DNA of 64,000 nucleotides from Emiliania huxleyi CCMP1516 (Eukaryota > Haptophyta > Isochrysidales > Noelaerhabdaceae): NCBI RefSeq assembly GCF_000372725.1, contig NW_005200861.1, positions 217,238 through 281,237 of the forward strand, in the 5' to 3' direction. Shown here piece after piece: positions 39,054 through 52,446 of the stretch (position 1 is the stretch's first letter; every line of letters starts with the position of its first letter). A model generated the notes under the pieces. The model did not search any database and was not told the origin of the DNA. It saw only the letters and a program-made list of their open reading frames with translations. The position numbers and the translations under genes are program-made.

Positions 39054-39884
39054 ATGTCACAACCACCGCCACTGCCGCCGCCGCCACCGCCTCCACCGCC
39101 AAGACCGCCACCGCCACCACCGCCACCGCCACCGCCGCCCGCGCCAGACGGCTCCCGGCCTCGCAAGAAGTGGGCTGTCGTGGAGGCGCCGACCGGAGGG
39201 CAGAGCACGGCCTTTGTCTACGAAGATTGGGCCGACCTTGGCCGTTCTGACATCGCGGCACCGCTGCCGTGGGCGCTGGCGTCTCGATGCGTACACATCG
39301 CGGGCGGCATCGGATCAAACGGCGGCGTGCTCGCTGTCCAGCTGGGAGAGGGCGACGCGGCATCCGCCGTCTGCGTCAAGCAGTTTGACGCCAAGAAGGT
39401 GAGGCCGGACATGGAGATGCTCGCCGCTCACCTCTTGCGCGCGGCGCGGGTCCGCGCGCCGTTGGCGCGGTACGCCACGCAGGCCGAGATCGACGACGAG
39501 ATTGCGCCGGCCGTCGGAAAAGCCTACTTCGAGGGCGGCGGGTCGTGGGCGTGTCCGCGGCTCTGCATGCAGGCCATGTTCGAGCAGCCTGCCATTGTCG
39601 CCAAGCTGGGCCTCCCAGACAAGCTGGTGGACGAGTGGCGCGACAAATGGCAGGCCGAGCGCGCGCAAAAGCGCGTCGCGATCGAGGCGGGCGAGGAGCG
39701 CGCGGAGGCGATCGCTGTGATTGAGTTTGTGCGAGGGCCGACCCTGCTGCAGGGCGGAGGGGGGGCGCTCGGCGAGGCGGAGTACGAGGCGCTGGGGCGG
39801 CTGGCCGCATTCGACGTGCTGCTCAACAACTTTGACCGCCTGCCGGTGCTGTTTGACAATGAGGGCAACCTCGCCAACGTCATG
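39054..39884 (+). CDS. Actin-fragmin kinase-like protein, 3' part lost in gap
   Basis: ATG 39054 starts a Pro-rich tract (about residues 5-31), then RKKWAVVEAPTGGQSTAFVY. The remainder fits the N-lobe and early C-lobe of the actin-fragmin kinase/atypical protein kinase fold: GGIGSNGGVLAVQLGEGDAA (nucleotide loop), AVCVKQFDAKKVRP (candidate Lys), AIAVIEFVRGPTLLQ (hinge-like), and AAFDVLLNNFDRLPVLFDNE with GNLANVM where catalytic Asn/Asp residues are expected. The frame is open into a run of N. After the gap (39985) nothing homologous is visible, so the final part is unknown. It resembles kinases that phosphorylate actin in slime moulds; the substrate here is unknown. Confidence 0.65.
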
Positions 39885-39984
39885 NNNNNNNNNNNNNNNN
39901 NNNNNNNNNNNNNNNNNNNNNNNNNNNNNNNNNNNNNNNNNNNNNNNNNNNNNNNNNNNNNNNNNNNNNNNNNNNNNNNNNNNN
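39885..39984. other. Assembly gap (100 N)
   Basis: Exactly 100 unspecified bases, the usual placeholder for a gap of unknown size. It cuts the kinase-like gene. Confidence 1.
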
Positions 39985-40133
39985 AGCCCCCGGAAAAACC
40001 ACAAGCCGAGTACCCCTCACCAAATTCAAATCACTCGGGGGGAGCGGGAGGCCATGATGAGCCCGACTGCGGGCGTCTTCCAGCGGCGTGGCGGCCTCCA
40101 GGCGAGGCGGACGCCTGCATCTAGCGAGGGGAT

Positions 40134-40820
40134 CTAGCGAGGGGATCTAGGGGGGAGAGACCGCTTCATGTCCATCGACTCGAGCGGCGACAGAGTCACG
40201 GCACAGTCGGCGGCGGAGCAGAGCGGCGGGCGGTCGACGTCGCCGTCAGAGGCGAAGGACCAGCCGGGGAGGAGCGCGAGCACGCGCGAGATCACCCACG
40301 CAAGGTGCGGCGTCAGCTTGCCGCCGCCGCCCTCGCCTCCGCAGCCAGAGACGGCTCGCAGGTTGGCGAGAGCGTTGGCGAGCGCGTCGCCGGAGCACGC
40401 GCCGCCGCGCGCCTCGGCGATGGAGCGTACGCGGTCCGCCTCGGCGTGCAGCTCCTGCGCGGCGAGGGCGGCGCGGCAGACCGGCTCCCCGCCGACGATG
40501 TGCACAATGTCGAGCAGGTTTTCGAGCGTCATCCGGTAGCCCAGCGCGGGACCTATCAAGCCCGCCAGCCACGCCGCGGGATCGGAGGGCCTGGCGTCGG
40601 CCGGCCGCTGCGCGAGAGCACGCAGGGCAGACGCCACCGCCTCCAGATCGCAGCGCGAGCCCGCGAGGCAGTCGGCCGCCTTGAAAGCGGCTGCATCCTC
40701 GGGTTTAGCGGCGTCGGAAGAGCGGATGCCAAATGAGGAGCTGTCCTGCGGCCCGGGCGTGGTGAGCTGGCGAGGCCCGCTGGCGGCGCCCTTCTTCTTG
40801 CGGCGTCCACCGCACCACAT
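40134..40820 (-). CDS. Hypothetical protein
   Basis: The frame from ATG 40820 (MWCGGRRKKKGAASGPRQLT) gives 228 residues; the longer frame starts only at a TTG. The body is helical and compositionally normal: DAAAFKAADCLAGSRCDLEA, DPAAWLAGLIGPALGYRMTL, ENLLDIVHIVGGEPVCRAAL, LTPHLAWVISRVLALLPGWS. There are no membrane spans or known motifs. It faces the kinase-like gene tail to tail across the assembly gap. Family not recognised. Confidence 0.55.
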   Translation of the reverse strand: MWCGGRRKKKGAASGPRQLTTPGPQDSSSFGIRSSDAAKPEDAAAFKAADCLAGSRCDLEAVASALRALAQRPADARPSDPAAWLAGLIGPALGYRMTLENLLDIVHIVGGEPVCRAALAAQELHAEADRVRSIAEARGGACSGDALANALANLRAVSGCGGEGGGGKLTPHLAWVISRVLALLPGWSFASDGDVDRPPLCSAADCAVTLSPLESMDMKRSLPPRSPR

Positions 40821-40983
40821 GCTTTGTAACCTCAGAAGGCGGCGGTGCACAAGAGGCTCGCGCGGATAAAGCAAATTCCTCCAAGCGTCGGCGCTGCTGG
40901 CGCGCAAGCTGCGCTGTGTGCGTCACCATCGTGTCCTCGCCGCGTCGCCGACGCCACTTGCCGCTCGCCGCTGCCCTTCGCGC

Positions 40984-40986
<3 letters not shown>

Positions 40987-41022
<36 letters not shown>
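40987..41022. repeat. (AC)n microsatellite
   Basis: Pure AC dinucleotide run upstream of the minus-strand hypothetical gene. Confidence 0.95.
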
Positions 41023-41026
<4 letters not shown>

Positions 41027-42384
41027 CGGCCACACACACCACTCTCACACTCACTGCTCGGTACCCCCCCTGCACATCTAAAGCCATGGCCGACCCGGCA
41101 GCCCAGCTGGCTGTGTGTCTTGTGCGCTTGTTTGTGTCTTGTGTGTTCGCTCGATCGAGCGTTTGTTGTCGTCATCTGTCCCGCGTCCATCCATCCACCC
41201 ACCCACCCATAGGCATAGCCATACCGCGCTGGTGTCCAGTAGAGCGAGCCTGACTGTTCTTCGCCTACCTACCTACCTACCTCCAAGCTGCGGTACTGCG
41301 AGCCCTGGATCCTCAGAGGCCCTTTCTTTTTTGAGCAAGTGTGTGCGGGCCACGTGCGCGGTGGGGGGGGGGGGGGGGGGGCTGTTGTGTGTGGGGGCGC
41401 AGCTCCGAGATGTCGCGAGGTCGCCCGAGGTCGCGTGCTGCGGCACCTCGCATATCTCGGGCGTAACGGGCTCGGCGAGGTGGATGGGTCGGGGGGGAGG
41501 GGGCGGCGAAAGGGTTCTGCGTTCGGTACAGAGGGTCAGCTCGGGGCGCAACAGGTGGCCTGTGAGCCATCCGGCTTACCTTTACCCTTGCGTTCTCGCA
41601 CATGCACAATGCCGCTCTTCTCCCCGCATGCTTGCTCGTTCACCGTTGCCACGCCACAGCAGGCCACAGCGCTCAGCGGTCTTGCGGTCAGCGTGTGGAG
41701 AACGACGACGGACCAGTCGCTGCACGCTTGTTCGCTGCATCGTCAGTGTAGGCCATGCACCAGTTCTTGTGTGGTCCTCGTCCAGGGGCTGAGCGTGCGA
41801 AAGTTTGTTGCTCATGAAAGTTAAAGACAAAAGTGAGATTTTGGCCGTTGTGTGGTGGCGGTCCCATCCCCCTCCCTTGTGTGGGGTTACCGTATATTTC
41901 GTATTTGTCGTTTGAGCACTGTTTTCTGTGTGGTGGCGGTCTGTAGTGAACCTCCACCCCTCTCATTTTGGGCCCTTTCTTTCTTTTCCAGTGCTACCTG
42001 CCCTCCGCTGGACCACTCGCCCGCCCTCGCCCCCTCGCCCCCCTCGCGGCTGTCAGCTCCGCCTGCAGCGCGCCGTTGCGTCTCCTCAGCTCCTGGATCT
42101 CGGCGCGGAAGATGTGCTCGGTCCCCGTCGACGCGCCGGACGGCCTCCCAGCGCCCTCCCCACCGTGGCGCTGGCACCATCGCCAGAACGGATCATCTGC
42201 CGGGTCTGGCGGCCCTCTCTGCCGCGACGCGGGGCAGGTCCGCGACAGCTTTTCTGGCCAGATGTAGGGGCCCACCTGCACGCAGTCGCGATCGCTCTTC
42301 TTTGTGAGCACAATCAGGTTGAGGGAAAAGGTGACCAAAAGTCCGCGGGTCCGGTGACGCGCGCCACGCGGTGTACCCAGATTA
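41023..42384. other. Intergenic with short dispersed elements
   Basis: 41216-41281 is a roughly 62-base unit with an (ACCT)n end (ACCGCGCTGGTGTCCAGT...CTACCTACC) that recurs at 51190-51251. 41364-41384 is a G tract. A minus-strand frame at 42330-41994 ends with a coiled-coil-like IFRAEIQELRRRNGALQAEL, but no gene model can be built around it. Confidence 0.4.
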
Positions 42385-42465
42385 GGGGGTCTGTTGACCA
42401 CACGGTGACACCCTATGCAATAGGTAGGTAGGTCCGGTTTTGACTGCCCCAGAGGGCCCTACAAC
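42385..42465. repeat. Short dispersed element at an intron donor, pair of 58655-58745
   Basis: Shares TAGGGGGTCTGTT and GGTAGGTAGGTCCGGTTTTG, and GCCCCAGAGGGCCC, with 58655-58745 in the same plus-strand orientation. Here it begins exactly where the conserved exon of the Helitron-type ORF ends, so it probably occupies an intron. Confidence 0.6.
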
Positions 42466-43819
42466 ATAGAGGCGCACGTCGGAGAGGAGCATCTGCTCTG
42501 CCTCCGAGAGCTGCATGTCCGAGTCGCAGAACTCGGGGATGCGCGAGAGCACGCCAAAGTCGACGCCCGCCGCGAGGGAGTGGCTCGGCGCCTTGGGCTT
42601 CTCGACGCCAATCTGGGCGTTGCACTTGTCGCAGAAGAGCATCGACGGGTTGGACGCGTCCTCCGCGACGTCGACAAACTCTGGGTGCAGGTAGTAGAGC
42701 GTGCCGTCGGGGGCCTCGTAGCAGCTCATGATGGGTCGGATGTCGACGGATCGGGTCTCGTAGCCATCTGCAAGGTACAAGCGCGCTGAAGGTGAGTGAC
42801 GCGAGAGAGAGGCAAAGTGAAGGGCAGTGGAGGAAGTCGTGCAGCACGTCGCCTGCGCCATTGCGAGGGAAGACCATGTCGACCGACCCGAGCCGCGCGC
42901 GTCGAGCGCAGGCGTCCTTGTCGAGGCGAAAGACGGACGGCAGCTCTTTGAGTCGCACGACGTGGTAGTCACGATCCGGGTCGCGGATGCCGCACGAGGC
43001 ACACGACTCAAGCGGAAGCCCGTGGCACATCCGTTTGCCCGCCCACTCGCACAGGATCTCGCTCTTCTCCGCTCGACCGACACTTCCACGCACTGCTCGA
43101 GCAGCTTGTCGAGCACCCTCGGCGAGTGGTCCATGTCCATGAACACGTTGGTCGACTCGTGGAACAGCTCTTCCAGCTTGCAAGCGGCCTGCGCAGCCCA
43201 TCATCAAGCGGGGCTCGAGGCGGACGCGGCGTGGGAATGCGGGCGCGGCGAGTTAGCAAATGCGGCTCGAGGCGGGAGCGAAGGGTGGAGGGCACACCGT
43301 CTCCGCTTCGTCCTTTTTTGCAGTGGGACATACATCGCAGTAGCAGCGAGGTGGGCAGTTGCACTTGTTGTTCTTGTCCACGCGCAGCGGCGTCACATTC
43401 TTCCTGCGCGCAGCCTGGCGATGGGCGTACGTGACACTGCGGCGGCGCTGGAGATCGGCGCGCTTCGCCTCTGCTATGCGGTCCCGAACCCGACCGGGCG
43501 CGTGCCGGTCCTGCTTTCTGCTTCGTATCCGGTCCCACAGGGCGTTCGTCTCGTTGTGGAGGTAAGCCCAGTGGCCCAGCGACGGCACGTACTGCCACGT
43601 GTGGTTGGCTGGCTTCCTTCCACGCGGCTTGGGATGCTGAGGGCACCAGCCGGTGGAAGTGCACTCGCACGGAGACTGCGCCAGAAAGTCGACGGCGGAA
43701 GGTCCGGCAAAGGGGCCGGCGAAGGCGGCTGCACGTGGCACGGTGGCGGTGGCGGTGGCGGTGGCGGTGGCGGTGGCGGTGGCGGTGGCGGTGGCGGTGG
43801 CGGTGGCGGTGGCGGTGGC

Positions 43820-43853
<34 letters not shown>

Positions 43854-44509
43854 ACGGCGACGGCGACGGCGCGGGCTGCGGAGGGCGATGAGCCGAGGGG
43901 CGCGGCCCCGGCTGGCGGGGCTGGGGCCTGTCCGGAGGTGGGTGGTGCGGCGGGCACGCTGGGCGGCTCGCGCATGTGCTTGGCGTAGGCGACTGCGGCA
44001 TCCACCGCGGTTTTGAACACGCCCAAGCTCACCTTCTGGCCTTGGCGAGTGACGCGCGCCATGAACCTCCCGCCTGACACGCCGCACACGCCCATGTACC
44101 CAGTGGCTGACCTCGCGGAGTGGATCAGCTGCACGCCACCAGCTTGCGAAACAATGGCGGCCGAGAAGGGAGTGGGTGCGGCAGGGCTGGCGACGGGCGG
44201 CGAAGTGGCAGGGAAAGCAACGGCCAAGACCGGGCAAGCGGCAGCGGAAGAGACGGATGCAGCGGCGGCGTGGTCGGCTGGTGCGTCGGGCCTGGCGACG
44301 GGCGGCGAAGCGGGGGTTTTGCAACTGGAGCCCGGCGGGTCGTGAACGTCAGCATGCGAAATGATACCATCACAATCGCTTCGTCGTAGCCGAGGAGAAC
44401 GCCGAGCAGCCGGCTGGACGAATGCAACGGCGGCGTGGTGGGCGGGAGCGGCGGTGGAGCAGGGGGCGACGGCGAGGTTGCATCCGGAGCCCGGCGGGTC
44501 GATCTGCAT
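42466..44509 (-). mobile_element. Helitron-type N-terminal ORF (DUF6570-like) with AP2-like domain, degenerate
   Basis: Exons are inferred at 44509-43307, 43188-42853 and 42767-about 42466. Exon 1 has an AP2/ERF-like strand set (SATGYMGVCGVSGGRFMARV, GQKVSLGVFKTAVDAAVAYA), an Ala-Thr run encoded by a GGTGGC array, and NKCNCPPRCYCDVC. Exon 2: FHESTNVFMDMD, ESCASCGIRDPDRDYHVVRL. Exon 3: GTLYYLHPEFVDVAED, MLFCDKCNAQIGVEKPKAPS, HSLAAGVDFGVLSRIPEFCD, LSEAEQMLLSDVRLY. The paired zinc Cys sites followed by P..S(L/I)A.G.DFG...(L)S..E..LL...RLY are the DUF6570 pattern found before Helitron Rep/helicase domains. A one-base frameshift near 43070 breaks exon 2. Donors after exons 1 and 2 are GC (GAA|GCGGAG, CAG|GCGACG). 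Rep and helicase parts are not present nearby. Confidence 0.6.
43739..43850. repeat. (GGTGGC)n hexanucleotide array
   Basis: About 18 uninterrupted GGTGGC units. On the minus strand it encodes the Ala-Thr run of the Helitron-type protein; on plus it gives only poly-Gly or Trp-Arg frames. Confidence 0.9.
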
Positions 44510-44649
44510 CGGCTGCACGTCGGCCACGTCGGCTTCTGCCAGCTCTGGCTGCTGGGCGGCGGTCGGCGTGGAGAATGGCAGGACTGTTTGGGGCGCATTT
44601 GAGAGCGCTGGCCCCGACGCGCCGTCGGTTTGGTCGGGGTGGTTTCTCA

Positions 44650-45225
44650 CCCCTGGTGTTTCTTCATTCCGTCGGGGAGGCTCTGTGCAGGGCGAAGCGA
44701 GGGCCGTGGGGAAGGGGCCAGTGGGGCGATGGGCACAGAGGGGGCAATGATCCGATGTGTGGGCAGGTGTCTAGGTCTGGCTGTGTGGACAGCCAGCAGC
44801 GAGAGAAGGATGTGCTTAGTACCTGTGCACGAAGGACAGAGGCGGGTCGGAAGGTCGAGACTGCTGACCGCTCCTCCATTGTCCCCCGCCGGTGGACGCC
44901 GAGTGCAGTCATCGGTATGCGGGAGGCGTGCTCAAGTGCTGGCGGGGCGGACGCGACGACCTGGCGTTGCCGTCGCGGAGGGCTCGGGCTCGAGTGAGCG
45001 CCGCCGGCGACGCGTCGTTGCGGCCGTGGCCGCGCGAGCCACTTGCATCGACGGGCTGCTTAGGGGGGGGCGCCAATGAGGCTTGCCCGTCGGCAATCCA
45101 TCCGTATTGAGCTCTGCTGGCATTTGTGGTGGGGCAGACCGCTCTCCTCGGCCAAGAGTAGACGTGCGCGAGAATTAATCTTGGGAGTGAGTTACACTAC
45201 AGAAATAAGAGGGCTCCCGCGGCGA
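44650..45225. other. Spacer between the two Helitron-type ORFs
   Basis: Plus-strand frames here are low-complexity and have no recognisable product. No hairpin plus CTRR-type Helitron 3' end could be identified with confidence. Confidence 0.35.
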
Positions 45226-46044
45226 TCAACACCGCAACTCCTTTTCTCGGTCGTTGCTCGCGCCGTTGGGAAACGCAAGGCGCACCTTTTTGTTTTGAAG
45301 ACCTCGATACTTAGCGCACTGCTCGGGCGAGAGCTCAAACACGTGCCGCGTCTCGTCTTCGCCGCCGGCTACGCGCACAGACACAGTACGCGGCAGCGCC
45401 GACACGTCAACCCGCGTGTACGTCAGCGACGGGTCCCGCACGCCGCACGAGGCGCATGCGTGCAGCGGCAGCGCGTGCGCCATGCGCTCGTCGCTCCACT
45501 CGCCCAGCAGCCGCCGCTTCGTCTCGTCGGAGACGTGCACGCAGCGCTGCAGCAGCGCCGCCGTCTCGTCCTCGGGCCGCTCCAGGTCCATGACGACGTT
45601 CGTCGAGGCGTGGAAGCGCGTCTCCAGGTCGATGGCCGCCTGCTCGGCCGCGGCGAGCTTGCCCTGGTCGACGCACATGCCGCACACCGCGTGCGCCGGG
45701 CAGCCGCACTGGCCGCGTTGTGGGCGCACGGTCTTGGCGACCGCCGGCGCTGCGCGCCGGTCGTGCTGCTCACGCTGCCGGCGGCGCTGGTCGCGCGCCT
45801 GCCGATCGCGCGTGTTCGCGGCGGCTGCATCTCTTGCTCGTTTCGCTCGCACCCGAGCGGCTGTCGCCAGGCGCTTCAGGTCGGCGGTGCTGCGCGCGCG
45901 GCCGTCGGCCAGGCACAGCCACATGTCCTCCTCCTCGGCAGGCTCGCACGGCTTGCCGTCGAACTGCGGCTGGCGCCCGCGACGATGCTTCGCCCAGGCC
46001 GGGCACGATGGTGCCGCGACGAGCGGCGTCGAGGCGACGGCCAT
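45226..46044 (-). mobile_element. Second Helitron-type N-terminal ORF, truncated
   Basis: The frame runs from ATG 46044 (MAVASTPLVAAPSCPAW) to 45226, 272 residues. It parallels 44509-42853 without the AP2-like part: QRGQCGCPAHAVCGMC, DLETRFHASTNVVMDLERPE, LLGEWSDERMAHALPLHACA, SCGVRDPSLTYTRVDVSALP, VFELSPEQCAKYRGLQNKKV, RLAFPNGA. It stops where the first copy has its GC donor, so the remaining exons are missing. No frameshift is seen in what remains. It may represent a separate but related element or domesticated gene. Confidence 0.55.
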
Positions 46045-46464
46045 CGATGGGTCCAGAAGACTTGGAGACACTTCTCGACCAAAAAATCAAAAAAGTCGAG
46101 CACAATTGCGTTACATGGGCATGGCCGGGGTTTCTGCACCGAACGATCTTACTTTCGGTCTATCGAAAGTGTTGATCGATAAATTTCTACGTTAAACGAT
46201 AAAAAAAGCTGTCCCATCTCCCCATCTCTTTCCCGCCTGGGCAGGGCGGTGGGCGGGCACGCGGTGCGGCGTGGCGTGTGCGTGTGTGCGACTGCAACGA
46301 AGGACCGCTCGCAGAGGACCATTGGGTTTGTACTATTAACAACGAAGGCGCTCTCATAAAAAAACCTTGAGCGCGCTCACCGCGGTGTGCCGACGCCAAA
46401 GCTCCACTAGCACAGCGCAGGACAACGGACAGTGCCGCCTCACCAGCTGGTCTCACACCTTGTG

Positions 46465-47098
46465 ATGGTCGCCCTCTCCTCTCCTGGCGCCGTGATCGCA
46501 ATCGTTATCGCATCCGCGGGCGTCGCCTGCGCGACTCGGGCGTCCTCACGGCCCTCGGGCTGGCTGCGCCGATCTCGCACCGCGTCTAGGTCCAACAGCG
46601 TCCTCTCTTCGCCTGCGGTGCACCACGCGCTGCGCCTGCGATGCGGCGACGATCTGGTGAACGCGCTTGCAGGCTATTGTGCGCGGCAGCGTCTCAGCTC
46701 CGCGTCGATAACAACTTGTGTGGGCTCGCTGTCCGCGCTGCGGCTTCGGCTCGCCGGCGCATGCGAGTTCCTCGAGCTGCGCGAGCCGCTCGAGATTGTC
46801 TCTCTCGTGGGCACGATCTCTGAGTGCGGCAAGGGCTTCCACCTCCACGCCGCGGTCTCCCGCGCCGACGGCTCGGTCGTCGGCGGGCACATCAAGGGCG
46901 CGGCGACGGTGGCAACGACGGCGGAAGTGATTCTGGCGGCGTTGCCCGCGCTCACGTTCAGCCGGGAGGCGAGGGGCGGCGGTAGTGCGTACGCGCGTAT
47001 AGTGCGGAACGGCGCGCCGCTCTGTCTGTCAGGTGGACGAGACGACCGGCTACCTCGAGCTGGTCATACGGAAAGCTTGGGGCGCGAGATGGAGCTGA
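46465..47098 (+). CDS. PPC (DUF296) domain protein with signal peptide
   Basis: Two exons, 46465-46968 and 47033-47098 (189 residues). ATG 46465 starts a signal-peptide-like segment (MVALSSPGAVIAIVIASAGV). The PPC fold follows: HHALRLRCGDDLVNALAGYC, ASITTCVGSLSALRLRLAG, REPLEIVSLVGTISECGKGF, HLHAAVSRADGSVVGGHIKG, VATTAEVILAALPALTFSRE. The second exon completes it: VDETTGYLELVIRKAWGARW-stop. That join requires a GC donor (GAG|GCGAGG) and a TCAG acceptor; reading through instead loses the TGY.EL strand. PPC proteins form trimers. In plants the domain pairs with AT-hooks, but none is present, and the leader suggests an organelle or secreted protein as in prokaryote-like PPC-only forms. Confidence 0.85.
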
Positions 47099-48605
47099 GA
47101 TCTTGGCGTAAGGGCCTCGCGGCGGGCTGTACGTGCTCGTGGGAGCGGGCGAACAGACGGAGGCGGCGTGTGCGTGCGCTGCCCGCGGCGGGGCGCTGCC
47201 CCGGTCGTCCGCGCGGCGCGCGTTGGCCCCCGCCCCGCGCCCGGGTTGTTGCACGAGTATATGGGCCACGATGTCTCAAATATGAGGGGTTTTGACTCCT
47301 ACCGGCTCCTGACGCTATCCCTGGCAGCTCTAATGGCCAGGGTCAGTAGTGTTGTGATAGATGGTGCCCATACTAGCGCAGGAGCTGCCACACTCGCCCG
47401 GACCGTCCCCTTCTGGGGCCGGTTCCGCAGCCCGCGAGAGCCGACAGCGGGGCCGTGCCGCAGGTGCCTACTGCCGAGAGCCACAAACACTGCGCCGTCC
47501 CGCCATCACCTACAGACTGTCTTGTGGGATGGTTGGGATGTCCAAACGCCACCATCTTGGCTCTTGCGACCTCAAACCCTCGAGCTGTATGGGTGGTCCT
47601 GACGTCGACAGACGCCCGAGGACCATGGTGAAGCTGAGCCGGAACGCGTCGACAGGTCTCGTCTGAGCCCGTGGCGGTCGCCGGCTGAGTCGTTGTGCAC
47701 GGGACGGTACCTCAGGCGTCACCTCTGCAGCCTCAGGTCTCACACTCCATCACCTCCGCCGGGACGCCTTCGGTGGCACGCTCGGCGGCGACTTTGTGGC
47801 AGCCCCACAGCGAGCGCGGCATCGAGCCTGTTCGGTCTGGTCGGTTCGCGGCACTCACTGGGTGCCAGGGAGTGCCGCCGACACGCGAGCGGTGCTTCCT
47901 GGCGGCGCGCGCCGGCTGTGGGGCTGCCACAAACTCGAGACACGCTTTTTGGGACATTTTCGACGCTTTTGGCCCATAACAGGTCGTCCCAAAGGGGACG
48001 CATCCAAACCGCCGCATTTCGCCCGCCGAAAAGTCTCCCACTCGCTCTGCCCCAATCTCGAACCAATCTCGAGTCGTCTCACTAGTTACATACATACTCG
48101 TGCAACAACCCGCCCCCCGCGCCGCGGGGCGGGGCGGCGCCGGCGGCCGGGGGCGGGCCGCACCTCTCTGTCTCTCGAGCCCGAGGCTCGCATTTCGTCG
48201 CGGGGCCCTTTTGCTGCTAGTTGTTTTTCTCTCAAGAGCGCAAAAGACAAAAAAATCGCATCCTCACGCACGATCTTGCACCTTCAAATTGTGCCATGGA
48301 CGCCCCGCGGCGCGGCCAGGAACGCCCCTCTCTCCGGAACCTCGACGCACACCTTCGTCTCCAGCCCGGCATGGGCGCAGCGAGAACCCCTTTATCGCTG
48401 ACGCCGGTCGTGCGCGGCCCCCGCGCTACCTCAGTCAAGAGAGGGGGGCCGGGAGAAGCTGGCATGCGCCGCGAAAGACACACCCCCCGGTGGGCCCGGC
48501 AGAAGAGCGTTCCGCGCCTCGCCCCCCAAAGACGTCGGGGCGAGGGGCGCGCCGCGCGGATCCACGGCAGCCGCCGTCGCGCGGACGACGGGCGCGCCGC
48601 GGCGC
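47099..48605. other. Intergenic with a 19-base inverted repeat
   Basis: TTTGTGGCAGCCCCACAGC (47793-47811) is perfectly complementary to 47917-47935, giving a possible 143-bp foldback. A minus-strand frame across it (47733-48095) has fairly normal composition (DWFEIGAERVGDFSAGEMRR) but no recognisable domain. The rest has no supported gene. Confidence 0.4.
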
Positions 48606-51313
<2,708 letters not shown>

Positions 51314-51588
51314 TCACGGCGTGTCGATTCACGGCGTGCTTTCACGGCTCTGAAACTGAGGCTCTGTTGCTGCTCTTCTCGTCGCGGGGAACGCGCCATC
51401 GGCATCGCCCTTTTGCCTTTTAGCTTTTTTTCTTTCTGAGCTTGGAAACTTGACCGCCGGCGCTCCGCCTCCTGACGGTCACATCTAACACCAGGAGTAA
51501 GGAGGATTACAAGAAAACGGACGCCGCCCAAGAAGGCAGTCTTCACCGCTGCCAGGTGGAGCTCACCTCATGCGTCATGGGGGCGCGC

Positions 51589-52446
51589 TCACGCGGAGGC
51601 AGGTTGGCTCCGCGAGAAGCGCATCACAAAGAGGCGCTCGTTCTGCGCGCGCCGCTCAGCGATCAGCTCGGCGCGCATGCCGTGCTGCGCCTCCACCTGC
51701 GCCGCTAGCTCGTCGGGTCTGTTCTCGCGCACGCCGAGCAAGTAGAAGACCTGAGGTGTGAGGCCAGGTGAGGGGAACGTCTCCACACACACACGAGGTG
51801 GTGGTAGCGCACCTTTCTCTCGCAGCCGGCCGAGGTCAGGCAGCATGTGATCTCCTCGTCTCTAGTTCGCATCGGACTGTAGACGCACCCCTCTCGCAGA
51901 GAGCAGCCGGCCGAGGTCAGGCAGCAGCCGGTCCACGACCACGCGACCGTCGGGCCCGCCCGCCCAGGCGGCGGAGATGTCGCGCTCGGCCTGCCCACTT
52001 GCCGCCTCCTCCTCCGAGGTGGGCACGTACGGAGGGTTGAAGAGCAGCACGTCGACCGTCCCAGGCCGCACTGCGCCGAGCAGGTCGGCGCGCACCACCT
52101 CGAGCGGCACGCTGTTGGCGGCGGCGGTGGCGGCGGTCGCCGCGTTGGCGGACGCGTTGAGGTCGGTGGCCACGAGGGCGGCGGACGCGGCCGGCACTCC
52201 GCCGCGCGCCAGGATCTGGGCCAGCCCGGTGATGACGCAGCCGGAGCCCGAGCCGAGCTCGAGCACGACGCCGGGCAGCGCAGCGCGCAGCACGGCGAGG
52301 TCGGCGGCGAGGGCGTCGAGGAGGAGGTACGTGTCGTCGGACGGCTCGTACACACTGGCCCAGTCGGAGCCCCGCAGGTGCGCCAGCGACGGCAGCGGGC
52401 AGCGCGAGTCGGCCCGCGGGGGCGGCGGCGGCGGAAGTTTCGCCAT
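51589..52446 (-). CDS. N6AMT1: HemK/N6AMT1-type protein N-methyltransferase
   Basis: Two exons, 52446-51889 and 51750-51589 (239 residues). The core reads YEPSDDTYLLLDALAADLAV, VVLELGSGSGCVITGLAQIL (SAM motif I), LVATDLNASANAATAATA, then LLFNPPYVP (the NPPY catalytic motif), and RVVVDRLLPDLGRLLSARG joined to VFYLLGVRENRPDELAAQVE and ERRAQNERLFVMRF. This order and length match eukaryotic N6AMT1, which with TRMT112 methylates the Gln of eRF1's GGQ motif. The intron is GT-AG (GGG|GTGCGT...CAG) and contains a second copy of the exon 1 end (CTGCCTGACCTCGGCCGGCT). Confidence 0.92.

Noticed and set aside
39985-40124. Continuation of the kinase-like frame after the gap
   Set aside because: The residues after the N run are low complexity and have no kinase character; frame continuity across a gap of unknown size is meaningless.
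43739-43850. Plus-strand poly-Gly and Trp-Arg proteins
   Set aside because: Shadow frames of the GGTGGC array; the minus strand has the recognisable protein.
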